From: Anastatus disparis
Taxonomy: Eukaryota > Arthropoda > Insecta > Hymenoptera > Eupelmidae
Assembly (NCBI GenBank): GCA_017163975.1
Contig: JAFFSR010000317.1
Location: forward strand, 1,234,001 to 1,298,000
Length of the DNA stretch: 64,000 nt
Direction of reading: 5' to 3'
Shown: piece by piece, positions 10,581-22,639 of the stretch
Layout of the letters: each line of letters begins with the position of its first letter
Numbering within the stretch: the first letter of the stretch is position 1
Translations under genes and position numbers: made by a program
The notes under the pieces: generated by a model
What the model saw: only the letters and a program-made list of their open reading frames with translations
What the model was told of the DNA's origin: nothing
Database searches by the model: none

Positions 10581-11731
10581 ACTAATAGAAAACTTCAAAA
10601 TTAAGGTCTGTAAAGAATCATGTTAACTCTGCTCTTCATTAACAACAAAAAGTATTCACATGAATCTTCCTCTAAAACATCAGGATTTTCAGGAAAAAAA
10701 AATGATTAAGCTGGGACTTTTCCAAAAATTTTGAAAAATTTCCAAATTTCAAGGACCTATAGCTCTTGATCCTTCTAATCTGAATCCTTGAAAATTTTTT
10801 TAAATCTTTTGTGTAACAAAAAGAATATTTTCTTAGATTTTCAGAGATTTTTGTTTTTCTGCTCTTTCAGTTGGTGTGAAATATCCCATATATATATATA
10901 TATTGAATCATTAAAAAATGTTTGTTATAAAAAGAACTAAAATGAAAATTATTTTGAGTTATTTCTAATAACTGTATTCTTTAATTTATTTACAGTTATT
11001 TACGGATATTTGCAGTATCTACATTTAAAAAATGTATTAATGATAATAAACAATCATTATTTATCTCCAGCCTAACGCTTTTTTATTGTTATTTACAGTT
11101 TTCAGTATTTTCTTATAATCATTTGTTTTTTCACAGTATTATTCTACTTTTAAAAAATAATTTCCATACAAGGTGATCAAATATTTTACCATAAGATAAT
11201 ATATATATATATATATATATGTTGCATATCACAAGAAAATTTCAACATCAAAACTAATTCTCTAATGTAAAGAATAAAAAATTAAATTATTAGAATTTTG
11301 AAATCTTGATAAGGGAATACTTTTTATAAATAACTTTTTAATAACTTTGAACAATGGTAAATTTTTTAAATAACTTGTGGAATTGAATGCTAATTAAATT
11401 GAGTTTTAACATGAAGATAAGTATTCAAGTTGGAAATGTATTTAATAAAATAATATAACTATTTATAAGTTATCACTTAATAATAATTTTCAAACTTTTT
11501 ATTCATAGTTTAAAATAATATTAAATATATGATTATCATATTAATAGTTTTTATAAATTATTATGTAAATTTTATAAGTATATATTATTTAAGGAGATGT
11601 AAAATGGACAGTACACTTGCGCCGATACATATTGGCTATATTTCCATTATATTTCAAAATTTTGAGAGATGCACATGGGCGCCGCTAGAATTACTTTCAG
11701 GGAGGTGCATCTGCATCTACACATTATACTA
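10581..11731. other. AT-rich non-coding sequence
   Basis: No convincing gene. Contains an AAATTT-rich stretch at about 10700-10880 and short (TA)n runs at 10889-10902 and 11198-11221. Confidence 0.5.
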
Positions 11732-12120
11732 TTAAGAGCAATTCGTATATCTCTGTCCTTTTCTAATAAAAGAATTAATTTTTTTGCAATAACTAATAAT
11801 TGTAGCAAAAAATAAGGAGATAGCCCCATCTCGTATAATAAAAAGCAAGATTTTCTTTGATGAGGAAAAATCATTTTTATCGATTCGTTTTGAAGAAAAC
11901 CTTGAAAAAGTTAAAAAATAGAGGTTAGGATGGACAATTCAGTTTTTCAAGGTTTTCTTGAAAACAAAGCGATAAAAATAATTTTTCCTCATAAAAAAAA
12001 ATCTTGCTTTTTATTATACGAGACGGGGCTTTCTTCTTATTTTTTGCTACAATTATTAATTTTTGTGAGAAAATCAATTATTTGATTAGAAAAGGACAGA
12101 TATACTCCACCTCCTCTTAA
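11732..12120. mobile_element. TTAA foldback MITE, copy A
   Basis: TTAA at 11732-11735 and 12117-12120 enclose 381 bp that are almost entirely an inverted repeat: the left arm has CTCTGTCCTTTTCTAATAAA and the right arm TTAGAAAAGGACAG. The loop is about AAAATAGAGGTTAGGATGGA. Two more copies lie at 23472-23859 and 40001-40387. This copy is the most diverged at its tips. Confidence 0.9.
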
Positions 12121-12146
12121 CTAATATAAAATAAAGAATTATATAT

Positions 12147-12396
12147 GTATTATCAACGAAGATAGACGCTTATAGAAGCGCACTTTAAATGGGCGGACAG
12201 GGGCTCAAAATCTAAAGCTTATGTCCTCCAGCCGCGTGGTGGCGCTACTAAAATGCCATGTATTTCTATATCTATACATACCGATGTTTTCATATATATA
12301 GATATATACGTAATGTTAAAGTGTCCTCCAAAAGCTGGGCCCCCAAAGTTAACCCAGAAGTACGCTTCTATAAGCGTCTATCTTCGTTGGTATTAT
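12147..12396. mobile_element. Short foldback MITE with 7-bp target duplication
   Basis: The inverted tips begin CAACGAAGATAGACGCTTAT at 12154 and end with the complement at 12389. GTATTAT occurs on both sides (12147-12153 and 12390-12396). The true duplication could be 8 bp with a mismatch, which would suit hAT. The interior is unremarkable. Confidence 0.8.
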
Positions 12397-12412
12397 ATTA
12401 TGTAGATAAATG

Positions 12413-12660
12413 GGGAGCGTGGTGGCGTGAGGAGCGTGGTGGCGTAACGGATAGAGCTCTTGCCTTCAACGCGGTGGGCATGGGTTCAAATCCTGGCCAG
12501 GTACCTCTGACTTTTTTCGAAAGAAAATTAGTGTATGTGCTACCCACATCGCGGCTCTTAAAAAATCCGACCTCATTGAGTATCGGTCTAGCCTAATGTA
12601 ATGTATTAAATGGGTACCGAGCTGGACTCCCTCGACTTTACCATACAAAAAAGGTTAATA
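12413..12660 (+). mobile_element. tRNA-derived SINE
   Basis: A polymerase III A box TGGCGTAACGG (12440-12450) and B box GGTTCAAATCC (12483-12493) are correctly spaced. They sit in a tRNA-like head that begins with a duplicated GAGCGTGGTGGCGT. A tRNA-unrelated body follows, with CTGGACTCCCTCGAC near 12623 and a short A-rich end near 12650. The head does not end like a genuine tRNA and runs straight into the body, so a SINE is favoured over a tRNA gene. I found no clean target duplication. Confidence 0.7.
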
Positions 12661-13046
12661 ATATAGAGGACAATATCCTTTATAATGTAACGTCAAATTC
12701 AAATCGCGCGGGTATTTCATTATTTTATTTAAATTTCACGAGCACTACGCCCAATTACATATTAAAATACAATATAATGGTATCTGATTAAATATATTTC
12801 GCTCATCGAAAATATACTTAATCGCTGTAGTCCATTAGTACGCTCGATTTTTCGGCTGCAATGTTTTCTTGCGTAGATGCCGTCTTTTGTTTTTATTATG
12901 ATAACAAAAGATGGCGTTAACATAACAGAACATTGCGTCTCAGCCGCCAAAAAATCACGCACACTTCTCGCGAAACATATTACGATGCACCGCGACTACG
13001 AGTTCATGTTAGCTAATTTGTTCTATCGCTTGTTTTCGTTTAAGTT
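12661..13046. other. Sequence upstream of the hAT-like gene
   Basis: No clear gene. An imperfect hairpin at about 12850-12950 (GCCGTCTTTTGTT against AACAAAAGATGGC) lies in slightly GC-richer DNA and may contain the promoter or one end of the hAT element. No hAT terminal repeat was identified. Confidence 0.4.
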
Positions 13047-13152
13047 ATGAGTGACATAAGGCGTTTTTTGTGTAAAAAACGTAATCATGATTCTGATGAA
13101 TGTGATTCATCTCCTATTAAAACATCTAAGCCAGAGAGACTAGATAGTCCAG

Positions 13153-14930
13153 GTATGTTATGTTGGTTTTTCTATCCGATTCGTTTAATGTAGTGTTTAT
13201 TATCTGCACATGATATTTGCATACAGAGGAAAATGAGATTCAAAAACGAAATAATAATAGAAAATACTTCAACGAAATAATAATAGAAAATACTTCGCAT
13301 TTTTGTTGTTCTACACGAAAGAAAAAAATGACCCATAAAACGTAGTAAAAAAAGTCTTAACTGAATTCTCAACTTATCATTTAATAAATTCTAGTATAAT
13401 TTTCTCTAGAATGATTATCTATAGAAGTTACAAAAATATACATTAATAGTTGAAAACTTTATAAATTAATAAAATCTTTTAAAATCACTATTTAAATGTT
13501 AACTGATTTGTTGTCATAAAAATTGATTAAAGTATTGGAAACTCACACGGAGGCATATATATAATATACTAACAAGACAACAGTAAGCCACAGTATAAGC
13601 CGCGCTTGAATGTAATGACATTAATTTTTTAGTCTAAACATGATCTCCATGAAAAATATTTGTAGATACGTTGACACCAATCGTGCATAACGTAAATTTA
13701 TAGAAATATTAAAATTTAATCATCGATTTAGTTGATTTTTTTTTAAATTTAAAAACTGTGTTATAAATTTCTGAAATTAATATTTTTACTAATGCAGAAT
13801 TGTAGTTGAACACTCAAAGAAATTTTTACAAAAAATTTTTAATTTCTTAAATACAACTGTTCGACGGTTATTACAGTATATTGCGAGCGTGTTATTGCAG
13901 TATGAACGCGTGTGTACTTGTATGGTAGCTACTCACTGAATGCAAAACGCCGATATTGTTAAATGTTTATTATTGCTGTTTTTACTTAATATTTTGTAAC
14001 CAAAAGTATTTTTTACATTGTCTAACAAAATATAAGTAAGTAATATAATCATATAAGTAAGTGATATAATATTTACAGTAAATATAATATAAATATAAAT
14101 CTAAAAGAAATTTGTCATACAATCGCAGGCATGCTTTTTTGATCAGCAAGCACATCACCGCCCGTTATAGATTGCAATAATTTTTTAACTATTGTATTTG
14201 TATACATGAAATTCTTCATAATATTCATTTAAATATTGAATCACAATTCCGCACTCATAAAATTATTAATTTTAAAAATTTATAACAGACTCTAAATTTG
14301 GAAAAAAGTTCCCCGAAATCGACAATTAAATTTTTAACACTCATCAATTTGCTTATTATTAAAATTAAAAACTCTAATTCGGCTCATTATTTTAAAAAAT
14401 GGCAATAATTTATTGAGTAAAAATCTCAAATTGATTGCTTAATAATTACCAGAAACATTACGAGTTAAAGTGAAAATTTTATTTTCGATAGCAATTAGCA
14501 TTTTTAATGAAAAAATCTATTATATCCGTCAGGTAGAATATAAAAAAATAAAAGACCTGTATTTTCTTTTTTCATGAAAATCAAAAGTCGATGAGATAGA
14601 GACAGTTGAAGCTGGTGTGACGTATATACCTTTAGCGTCACGTATATCTATATATATGAAAATTGTATTAATTTATACCGGCGATAACTTTTGAAATTCA
14701 TCATATTTTGAAAAACAAAGAAATACGGGTTTTCTATTTTTTTATATTCTACCAGACGGACATAATAGATTTTTTCATGAAAAATGCTAATTGGTTTAAA
14801 CCGGTTACCTTGACCTCATCGATTCGGGGGTTAAACCGGGGGTACGTTGTAGGCCTACTAGTTTCTATATATATAGTTTTCTGAATGCGTTAATTGATTA
14901 ATTTATTTGTTGTATCTTTTTTGCTTAAAG
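13153..14930 (+). other. Intron of the hAT-like pseudogene
   Basis: Bounded by GTATGT and a T-rich AG acceptor. Mostly AT-rich. A 26-bp direct duplication lies at about 13239-13289 (CGAAATAATAATAGAAAATA units) and a foldback lies at 14495-14795. Confidence 0.65.
14495..14795. mobile_element. Foldback in the hAT intron
   Basis: The left arm (about 14497-14575) has TTAGCATTTTTAATGAAAAA and TATATCCGTC. The right arm (about 14725-14792) is the near complement ending TTTTTCATGAAAAATGCTAA. The interior carries a small hairpin (TGTGACGTATA against the complementary GCGTCACGTATA region). Boundaries and target duplication were not resolved. Confidence 0.7.
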
Positions 14931-16986
14931 GTGCCAGCTCTGCGCGTAAAGATTTGCAAGCAAATGCATCGCTCGATTTTTCTAATAAAAATACATCTAA
15001 TTTATTATTGGATATTGGTTGTGTTTGGACTCTAGTTATCAAGTCAATGATGATCTACGTTTGAAACTATTAAGACATCCTTGGAATCCCAGTAAAACGT
15101 ACAATTTTAAAAATGACGTTAACTCTAATGCTAAACGAGCTTTTCGATATGAATGGCTTACAAACAAATCCATGGTTAGCCTACTCAACTATAGTAAAGG
15201 GACCTCTGAGTAGGATATGTGTTTTATTTCGGCCTCCAGTGCAGCGTGGTGTACAAGGGCAGTTTATAGTTTCTCCTTGCCTAAAATATCAAAAGTTCCA
15301 TAAAGCTGCACAGTCTCATGCGTTAAGTAAGTGGCATTGTGACGCACTGGCATCATCAAATACATTTGAAAAGATCATGGATAGAAAGGGACTAAGCGTT
15401 CATGAATCTTTAAATACGGCATATCACAAAGAAATTGAAGAAAATCGTTTAAAACTTCGATCCATCGTATCAACCATATCTTATTTTGCGGGAGACATGA
15501 CCTTCCACTTCGTGGGAAAATCGACGAGGGTTCTGTTTTTACAGACTTGTTACATTTTCGAGTTGACTCGGGAGACGAGATTTTGAAAAATCATTTAGAA
15601 TCAAAAGCAAAAAATTCTTCATACATATCGCATCAAATTCAAAATGAATTGATTGAAATTTGTTCCGATATTTTGAAAAGCAAAATAATTGAGGAGGTTA
15701 AACATGCTTCGGCTTTTTCGGTTTTAGCTGACGAGACTGTTGATATTAGTGGTACAGAGCAATTATCGATTGGTGTTTGTTATCTACGTTGTGATAAAGA
15801 TGATAACAAACCAATAATTTGTGAAGAATTCCTCGGATATGTACCGGTACAAGAATTGAACGCAAAAGCCATTTCAGAAAGTATTATTCGCTTCTTGCAA
15901 GATTGTAATTTTGATTTAAATAGACTTGTTGGCCAAGGATACGACGGGTGTGCTGCAATGGCAGGTCACATAGGTGGTGTTCAGAAAATTATTAATGATA
16001 AATATCCTTCAGCCCTATTTTTTCACTGTGCAAGCCATGTATTGAATCTTGTCATTAATGATCTGAATACTGTCAGTGAAGTGAAAAATACTGCTGGGAC
16101 TACGAAGGACATTATAAATTTTTTTAGAGAGAGTACGTTGCGGCGGAATAAAATTCCAAATATACCTCTATTTTGTGAAACACGTTGGTCAGCAAAGTAC
16201 AAAAGTATCAGAAAAATTGCTGAGAATTTTCTGACTATTGTACAAGTTTTAGAAGAACTTTCGCAGGACGTACCCAACTCTAAAACAAAAACCAAAGCCT
16301 ACCAGCTCTACACTACACCAACTACTCCAACTTACATTGTAACACTTTTAGTGATTGCTACCTATTCTGCTAAACTTGAACCAGTGTGCAATCAATTACA
16401 AGAAGTAAATATGAATATGAAGACAATACATGATCATGTAAATAAATTAACTGATGTGCTTCAATCTCACCGGGATAATGCTTCTACAGAGTTTGCGGTA
16501 ATTTTCGAGAAAGCTAAAAAAATTTGCGAAAATCTGAATGTTGAAATAAAGCGTCCTCGAGTAGTGACGAAACAAATTTACAGATCAAATCAACCATCTG
16601 GAAATGTGGAAGAATTTTACAGAATATCTGTATTCATCCCATATTATTCTATTATTTCTTCTCTAAAAAATCGATTTTCTTCAACGCAGAAGAAAGCATT
16701 TTCGCTTATGCAGCTTCACCCAGAAAATATGAAAAAATTAAATAAACCAGAATTTTTAGCGATAGCAGAAGGTATACAGAAACTTTACGGAGGTCTTCTA
16801 CATAATTTTATTGCTAAGGCTACCACATGGTACGAGATGATAAAGACAAATGAAGCGAATAATGTGGTCTTAAATGAATCTGTTGTTGAATACGCAGATT
16901 TAATTTCTCAAACCACTCCGTTTTTATTTTTATTTCCAGTGAAGCCTTTATTCAGCAGAAACAGGTTCTGCTTGTGTTATTTGTGA

Positions 16987-17525
16987 AGATATTTTTATGA
17001 AAAATAAACAAGAAATTTATTTTAAATAATTTTTACGTAAAAATTAATTTCATAATTCAAATTTATGGTCATATATTAAGGTCTGGACATTATAGTTGTT
17101 ACTCAGTTCTCAGTTTATTTGTATCAAATATTGTACTATCTTTGTTTTTCTTATGGAAGTAGAGTGAGAAATAGTCACTTGATAGAATAAATTATACGCT
17201 TTTTTACTTTAAGCACATGTGTACATATATTTTTATATTATGTTTCATCAAATTATTTTCAATTTTATTTGGTACTCAAAATTAACTTTAATAAATTAAT
17301 TCTTATTTACTTAAAATTAGTCATTTATACATAATAATATAATAAAAGAAAATTTAACCGAGCGACGTTAGGAGCGAAAAACTTGAATGTAATTAATACC
17401 TATTTACGTAAAACCCATTAAATTGTGTAACAATTTTTAACAGTTGATAAATATAATGTAAATCATATAATATATACATTAATTTTAAAATACTAATAAT
17501 TAATTTAAAACTCAAAAGTAACAGG
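16987..17525. other. AT-rich sequence with a dispersed 60-bp repeat
   Basis: About 17315-17380 (TTATACATAATAATATAAT followed by ACCGAGCGACGTTAGGAGCG) recurs in the same orientation at about 21465-21528. Otherwise non-coding. Confidence 0.55.
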
Positions 17526-18198
17526 CCTGTTGAAAATAATGACGTCTTTCCAGTACGTCATTGAATGATGTCTTTGAAGACGTCTTTGGTCGTGTCTTAG
17601 ATTGGAACAAAATAAGACGTCATTTTTTCAATGTTCCGGAAATATAGTAACTAAATTACGTCTTTTTTATAGGTAAAATGACTTCAAAGACTTATTTTTC
17701 TAATAAATACTCATAACAAAAGACGTATATTTTCAAAAACAAATTTTTCTTTTAAAACGAATGACGTCTTCCCTGTTGACAATAATGACGTCTTTCTAAG
17801 ACGTCTTTGAAAGACATCTGTGAAAGACGTCTCTGAAGACGTCTTTGGTCGTGTCTTAGATTTGAACCAAAAAAGACGTCATTTTTCTAATGTTTAGAAA
17901 AGTTATTTAACGAATGACGTCTTTTTATTATTTTAAAGACGAATTTTTTTAATAAAAATGACGTCTTTTCTTACGAATTTTTATTTATAAAATACGTCTT
18001 TGAAATGATAAAAAGACGTTATTTGTTAACTAGCTTTTCTAATAAACATTGGAAAAATGACGTCTTTTTTGTTCCAATTTAAGGCACAACCAAAGACGTC
18101 TTCAAAAACGTCATTTCCTCCAAATTTAGGAAAAAATAACGTCATTTTTCATGACTCATGTCATTGAAAAATGACTTTACATGATAATCATTTTCCAT

Positions 18199-18553
18199 TT
18201 AAAGGAAAAAACAAAAACGAGGTTAACCTCGTAGTTTCAACTTTTCGAAAAACGAAGAGCATTTGCGATTGAACTGAGAGCGTTCTGGCCTTATATATTT
18301 GCGTCTTTTAAATTTTCAAGTATCGCAAAACTTAAAAATCGCCACCTGGCGAGTTAAAATTAAATTGACGCAATCAACCATCAATTCGACTGTAAGTTAC
18401 TAGGTGGCGATTTTCAAGTTTTCTGATCCTTGATGCAAATTTCGAAGACGCAGATATATAAGGCCAGAACGATCTCAGCTTAATCGCAATTGCTCTTCGT
18501 TTTTCGAAGAGTTGAAACTACGAGGTTTACCTCGTTTTTGATTTTTCCTTTAA
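18199..18553. mobile_element. TTAA foldback at palindrome centre, first
   Basis: TTAA (18199-18202) and TTAA (18550-18553) enclose inverted arms beginning AGGAAAAAACAAAAACGAGG and continuing through ACCTCGTAGTTTCAAC, CGAAAAACGAAGAGC and CCTTATATAT-type stretches. Non-coding. It shares its right TTAA with the next element. Confidence 0.85.
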
Positions 18554-18960
18554 GAGCATGACGAAGCTGTCCGCCTTCTAATAATATTTTCAATCTTAAC
18601 TTATGAATAAACGATGCGTTTAATTGAGTTTTTTTGCTGTAAAGAAAAAATTTGTAAGATTAAACTCTAGTGCGGAAAACTCAAGAAAACCACCAAAATA
18701 TTATACATATAAAGTTATAATAAGAACTTTCAATATATCGTATTTTAAGGTTAGGTTTGTCGAGTTTGATATCTAATTTCCAATCCAAGCTCATAAAAAA
18801 ATAACAAGTCCAAATGATTTTTTATTTTAACAAAAATTATTGTACTAATATAACTTTAGTGCGGACAAGTCATTATATTTGTTTAATTTAAGAACTTAAA
18901 AAGATATCGATAAAATAAAAAAAGCAAAACTCGATTGCTGCAGCTCCGACATGCCGTTAA
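18550..18960. mobile_element. TTAA element at palindrome centre, second
   Basis: TTAA at both ends, with tips GAGCATGACGAAGCTGTCCG and, read inward from the right, CGGCATGTCGGAGCTGCAGC. It is the uninterrupted inverted copy of 8974-9707. It lies end to end with the previous TTAA foldback. Confidence 0.87.
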
Positions 18961-19146
18961 ATGGAAAATGATTTTTCAATGACATAACTCATGAAAAATG
19001 ACGTTTTTTTTCCTAAATTTGGAGAAAATGACGTCTTTGATTGTGTCATAAATTGGAACAAAAAAGACGTCATTTTTCCAATGTTTAGAAAAGCTATTTA
19101 ACAAATAACGTCTTTTTATATTTTCAAAGACGTATTTTTTTATAAA

Positions 19147-19418
19147 AATATTAAAAATAAAAAAAAAACTTTTTAATGTACCACGTTTTTATAATGAACC
19201 AAAAAGTATAAAATAATGTGTAATAAAATGAAAAATGAATAATGATTTGAAATAAAAAAAACGTGGGGCGCATGTTTATTATTATGTATTGTATGCGCCC
19301 CACGTTTTTTTTATTTCAAATCATTATTCATTTTCATTTTATTACACATTATTTTATACTTTTTGGTTCATTATAAAAACGTGGTACATTAAAAAGTTTT
19401 TTTTTTATTTTTAATATT
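19147..19418. repeat. Nearly perfect 272-bp hairpin
   Basis: Two arms of about 126 bp are complementary except for one single-base indel (GAAAAATG against GAAAATG). They surround a 19-base loop next to ACGTGGGGCGCAT. The outer ends are AATATT. A diverged partial repeat of the right arm follows at about 19419-19490. Either a very young foldback MITE or one kept symmetrical by gene conversion. Confidence 0.9.
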
Positions 19419-19789
19419 ATTTTATACTTTTTAGTTCAATTAAAAAACGTGGTAGATTGAAAATTTTTTTATTTAAATATTATCTTATACATTTTGGTAT
19501 TATTATTATTATTAATAATATTATTTATCGTGTTGTCCAACAGTGCATATTATATAGCATATATATTGTTGTCAAGGGACTAAAACGTGTTTCATCTATT
19601 TTTTTTAGAGAACACGTAATCACATGGTGAGTTTCCCGCCATTTTGACGATAATGACGCCATTAGAAATTCAACCAAGATTTATTGTTTTATGCATTGTT
19701 AAACCATAAAATGAATAAAATACAGTCTCCAATTTTATATGTATAATAGAAAATGCTGTAATTTATGTCTAATTGCAATACATGACAAG

Positions 19790-20235
19790 TTAAAGAATTT
19801 TAAAAATTTTCGAAGATGGTTAGACACTAATGTTAAAAGTATATCTATATATAAAATCTTCGAAATTTCAATTTTTCCAATATCTCCGTATATAATTGTA
19901 TTAATATATTTTTCGGTGGGAATATATATTTAATTATATTATCCAACAATGCATGCAAAAATATAATATTGAATATATTAATATATTAATATATTTGATA
20001 TATTAATATATTAATATATTACTATATTAATATATTACTATATTTGATATATTAATATATTAATATATTAATATATTAATATATCAAAAGAAGATTTTTA
20101 AAATTTTCGAAGATGTTTAGACACTAATGTTAAAAGTGTATCTATATATAAAATCTTCAAATCTTCAATTTTGCCAACATCTCCGTATATGATTGAATAT
20201 ATTAATATATTGTTCGGTAGATATATATATTTTTT
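19790..20235 (+). repeat. Two direct copies of a 140-bp segment separated by ATATTAAT repeats
   Basis: The segment with TTTTCGAAGATGGTTAGACA and the downstream ATATCTCCGTATATAAT recurs from about 20096 with few changes. Between them (about 19970-20085) is a TATTAATATATTAATA array. Confidence 0.8.
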
Positions 20236-20336
20236 TTATAATATTGCATTGTCATCCAGTTCCGAGCTATATTTAAAATTTCAAGTCTCTAGCTCATCAG
20301 GAAGTTAGTTTACAATCGGTTGCAAAATTCGTACCG

Positions 20337-20337
20337 A

Positions 20338-20376
<39 letters not shown>

Positions 20377-20378
20377 CC
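20337..20378 (+). repeat. (GACA)n microsatellite
   Basis: About nine to ten GACA units following GTACCGAACA. Tetranucleotide tails of this kind are often seen at ends of insect retrotransposons, but no element is recognisable here. Confidence 0.9.
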
Positions 20379-20754
20379 AAAGCGAGTTAATAAAAACGTA
20401 GTAAAAACGTAGTAATAAAATACGTCTTTTTATAATTTTAAAGACGTATTTTTTAAATAAAAATTCGTAAGAAAAGGCTTTATTTTTATTTGAAAAAATA
20501 CGTCTTTGAAATAATAAAAAGACGTCATTTGTTAAATAACTTTTTTAAACATTGGAAAAATGACGTCTTTTTTGGTTCAAATCTAAGACACGACCCGAGC
20601 ATTTTACCTATAAAAAAGACGTAATTTGGTTACTATATTTCCGGAACATTGAAAAAATGACGTCTTATTTTGTTCGAATCTAAGACACGACCAAAGACGT
20701 CTTCAAAGACCTCTGTCAAAGACGTACTGGAAAGACGTCATTATTTTTAACAGG

Positions 20755-21539
20755 GTATTTTAAAACGGAATATGGAAGATAAACATGTATCGTTTTATTC
20801 CTTAAATATCACGAATTAAAATAATTATTATTAGTAATTTTAAAGTGTTATATATGATGTAAATAATTCTATATTTAATAATTTTCAATTTTAGTAACAG
20901 GAAATGCCGCCCGAAAAGATATTAATAATTACATTTTTTGCGAAATATTGTCCTTACATCGAGTAGGTGAAATATCAGTCTTAGTACCAAAAAAAAGACA
21001 CCAGGCATCGCAAATTTATGCTCTTACTTCATAATATAATAGTACTAACATTGATCCCTAAAATTCAAGCTATAGTACTAATTGAAATTATATCGCCACT
21101 CTTTTTTTGAGTACCTTAGTACATAAATTAGATATATTTGATTTAGAACCTATTTTAACAATACTTTCCTTTCTCCGTACAGTTAGTTCTAGTAAACGTC
21201 AAATACTGTTTACGATTATTTCATGCTTCGTGATTGAAACACGTGATTAAAAAGAATGAATTCCTATTATATTTTTTCATTGATTCTAATGCAATTTAGT
21301 AGAACAAATTCTTAATTCATCATGATATAATTTGTATTTAAATAATTTTTATCCACAATGTAACTTGCATTAATCTTTCTTATAAAAATATAAAAATTTA
21401 ATTTAGTACAAAACTACAATATCAAAATTCATAAGTTGTAGCAATTCTTTTTTATTTTAAAATTAACTAATTTATACATAATAATATAATATATGAAAAT
21501 TCAACCGAGTGACGTTAGGAGCGAGGTATTTTTTGCTAG
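20755..21539. other. AT-rich sequence, no gene seen
   Basis: No coding signal. Its right part holds the second copy of the ACCGAGTGACGTTAGGAGCG repeat (about 21465-21528). Confidence 0.5.
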
Positions 21540-21670
21540 TTAGAACTAAAGTTATGCTTTTTTAAAGTTAAGCAGCAAAAGAGTAGTAAAAATCAGCAAC
21601 CTTCAAAATTTAGATGATTTTTAGTACTCTCTTAGTGATCAACTTTAAAAAAGCATAACTTTAGTTCTAA
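21540..21670. mobile_element. 131-bp foldback MITE
   Basis: The tips TTAGAACTAAAGTTATGCTT and the exact complement are about 30 bp long and close the element; the interior is about 70 bp. The target duplication is not clear. Confidence 0.85.
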
Positions 21671-21671
21671 T

Positions 21672-21955
21672 TATTATTTTTCATTTCGGAAACTCGCAAA
21701 TTAAAGTTTGCTTCCTCTACTTTTATTTAAATTATTGTGCATTTATTAAAGATATTTCTAAACAGAATTATTTTCACTTCAATTAGGAGTTCTTTTTTTA
21801 TATTTTTCTGAAAATAAGACTACAATCTTTCATAATTTCAGTTTTTCGAAGCGTTAGACCGTACCGCTATGGCTTTACTCATATTTTGGTACCTAAAAAC
21901 TTATCCCAAAGTTTTATCAAGACCTGTGACCCGTAACTCAGACACTCTCCTGGTA
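21672..21955 (+). repeat. Dispersed repeat ending in a splice-donor-like site
   Basis: Inverted counterpart of 2788-3075. It ends CACTCTCCTG before GTAAGT (about 21951). A small frame (ALLIFWYLKTYPKVLSRP) crosses it but is not recognisable as a known protein. Confidence 0.7.
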
Positions 21956-22110
21956 AGTCTAAACTTACCATCAAATATGTTGATAAATTTTTCCAAATTT
22001 GTGGCTTTCAAAAAGTTTTTCACAAAATCATCCATTCGAAAAATTTTGAGATTAACTTTTTAATACTTTGTATATAAAGTGCATCCAAATATGCAATTTT
22101 TTTAGTTTGG

Positions 22111-22509
22111 AAAAAACGAGGTAATATGGTTTATGCACATAAGAATTGTACACATTAACATTATGCACAAAAAAATAAAAATAAAATTTGATACACAGTA
22201 CATATTTAATTATGCACAAGATTAAAAAAAAATTTATTATTTAAAATATATATTTTTTCTACATAATTTTGTGTGCACCTAGAATTTATGTGAGGTTTTC
22301 AAGCTATACAATTACACATTAACGTTATGCACCAAAAATGATGTGCACAAAAAATTATGTACAAAAAATACATATTTTATATAATAATTTTTTTTTAATC
22401 TTGTGCATAATTAAATATGTACTGTGTATTAAATTTTATTTTTATTCTTTTATGCATAATGTTAATGTGTACAATTCTTATGTGCATAAACCATACTACC
22501 TCGAAAAAA
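22111..22509. mobile_element. Foldback MITE with CGAGGTA tips
   Basis: The left arm starts CGAGGTAATATGGTTTATGC at 22117. The right arm ends with its complement at 22503. Both are flanked by AAAAAA, a possible target duplication. The arms are about 130-190 bp and very similar. It lies inside the intron-like segment of the dispersed repeat. Confidence 0.88.
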
Positions 22510-22639
22510 CAGAATCAATGTAACAAGAATCTGTTTTAAATAAACAATAATTATATACTTATTTTTTAATAAACAAGATATATAATATAAACCTTGTAGC
22601 GAAGAATTACGAATTATAAAAAAACGCCTGACTCAATTT

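Larger units (their letters stand above)
13047..16986 (+). pseudogene. hAT-superfamily transposase pseudogene (DUF4371 / ZMYM1-like), two exons
   Basis: Exon 1 (13047-13152) starts MSDIRRFLCKKRNHDSDE and ends CCAG before GTATGT. Exon 2 begins at 14931 after TTTTTTGCTTAAAG, and the codon phase (1) agrees across the junction. Exon 2 reads through DIG, LLRHPWNPS, ICVLFRPP, then the long open frame 15547-16986. That frame contains VLADETVDISGTEQLSIGV (first catalytic Asp), GQGYDGCAAMAGHIGGVQ (second Asp) and FFHCASHVLNLVIND (CxxH), then CETRWSAKY. Frameshifts occur near 15015, 15160 and 15510. The C-terminal hAT dimerisation domain with the catalytic Glu is missing: after YADLISQTT the frame runs into a sequence shared with 22796-22840. 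Cut-and-paste transposase or a domesticated relative; here inactive. Confidence 0.85.
17526..20754. mobile_element. Large GACGTC-array foldback element with nested insertions
   Basis: The tips CCTGTTGAAAATAATGACGT (left) and its near complement (right, ending AACAGG at 20754) match for well over 100 bp. Both arms consist largely of spaced GACGTC/AAGACGTC words with TTTTTCCAATGTTTAGAAAA linkers. A second internal copy of the tip (CCCTGTTGACAATAATGACG) starts at 17771, so one family member appears nested in another. The arms meet at about 18198/18961 with two TTAA elements between them. The right arm also carries about 1.25 kb of extra sequence (about 19147-20400). No transposase; target duplication not resolved. 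Confidence 0.85.

Noticed and set aside
12433..12505. Functional tRNA gene
   Set aside because: The head continues into a non-tRNA body, and the acceptor-stem halves do not pair convincingly by eye.
17526..20754. Polinton/Maverick element
   Set aside because: Long TIRs are present, but there is no polymerase B, integrase, ATPase or capsid coding sequence.
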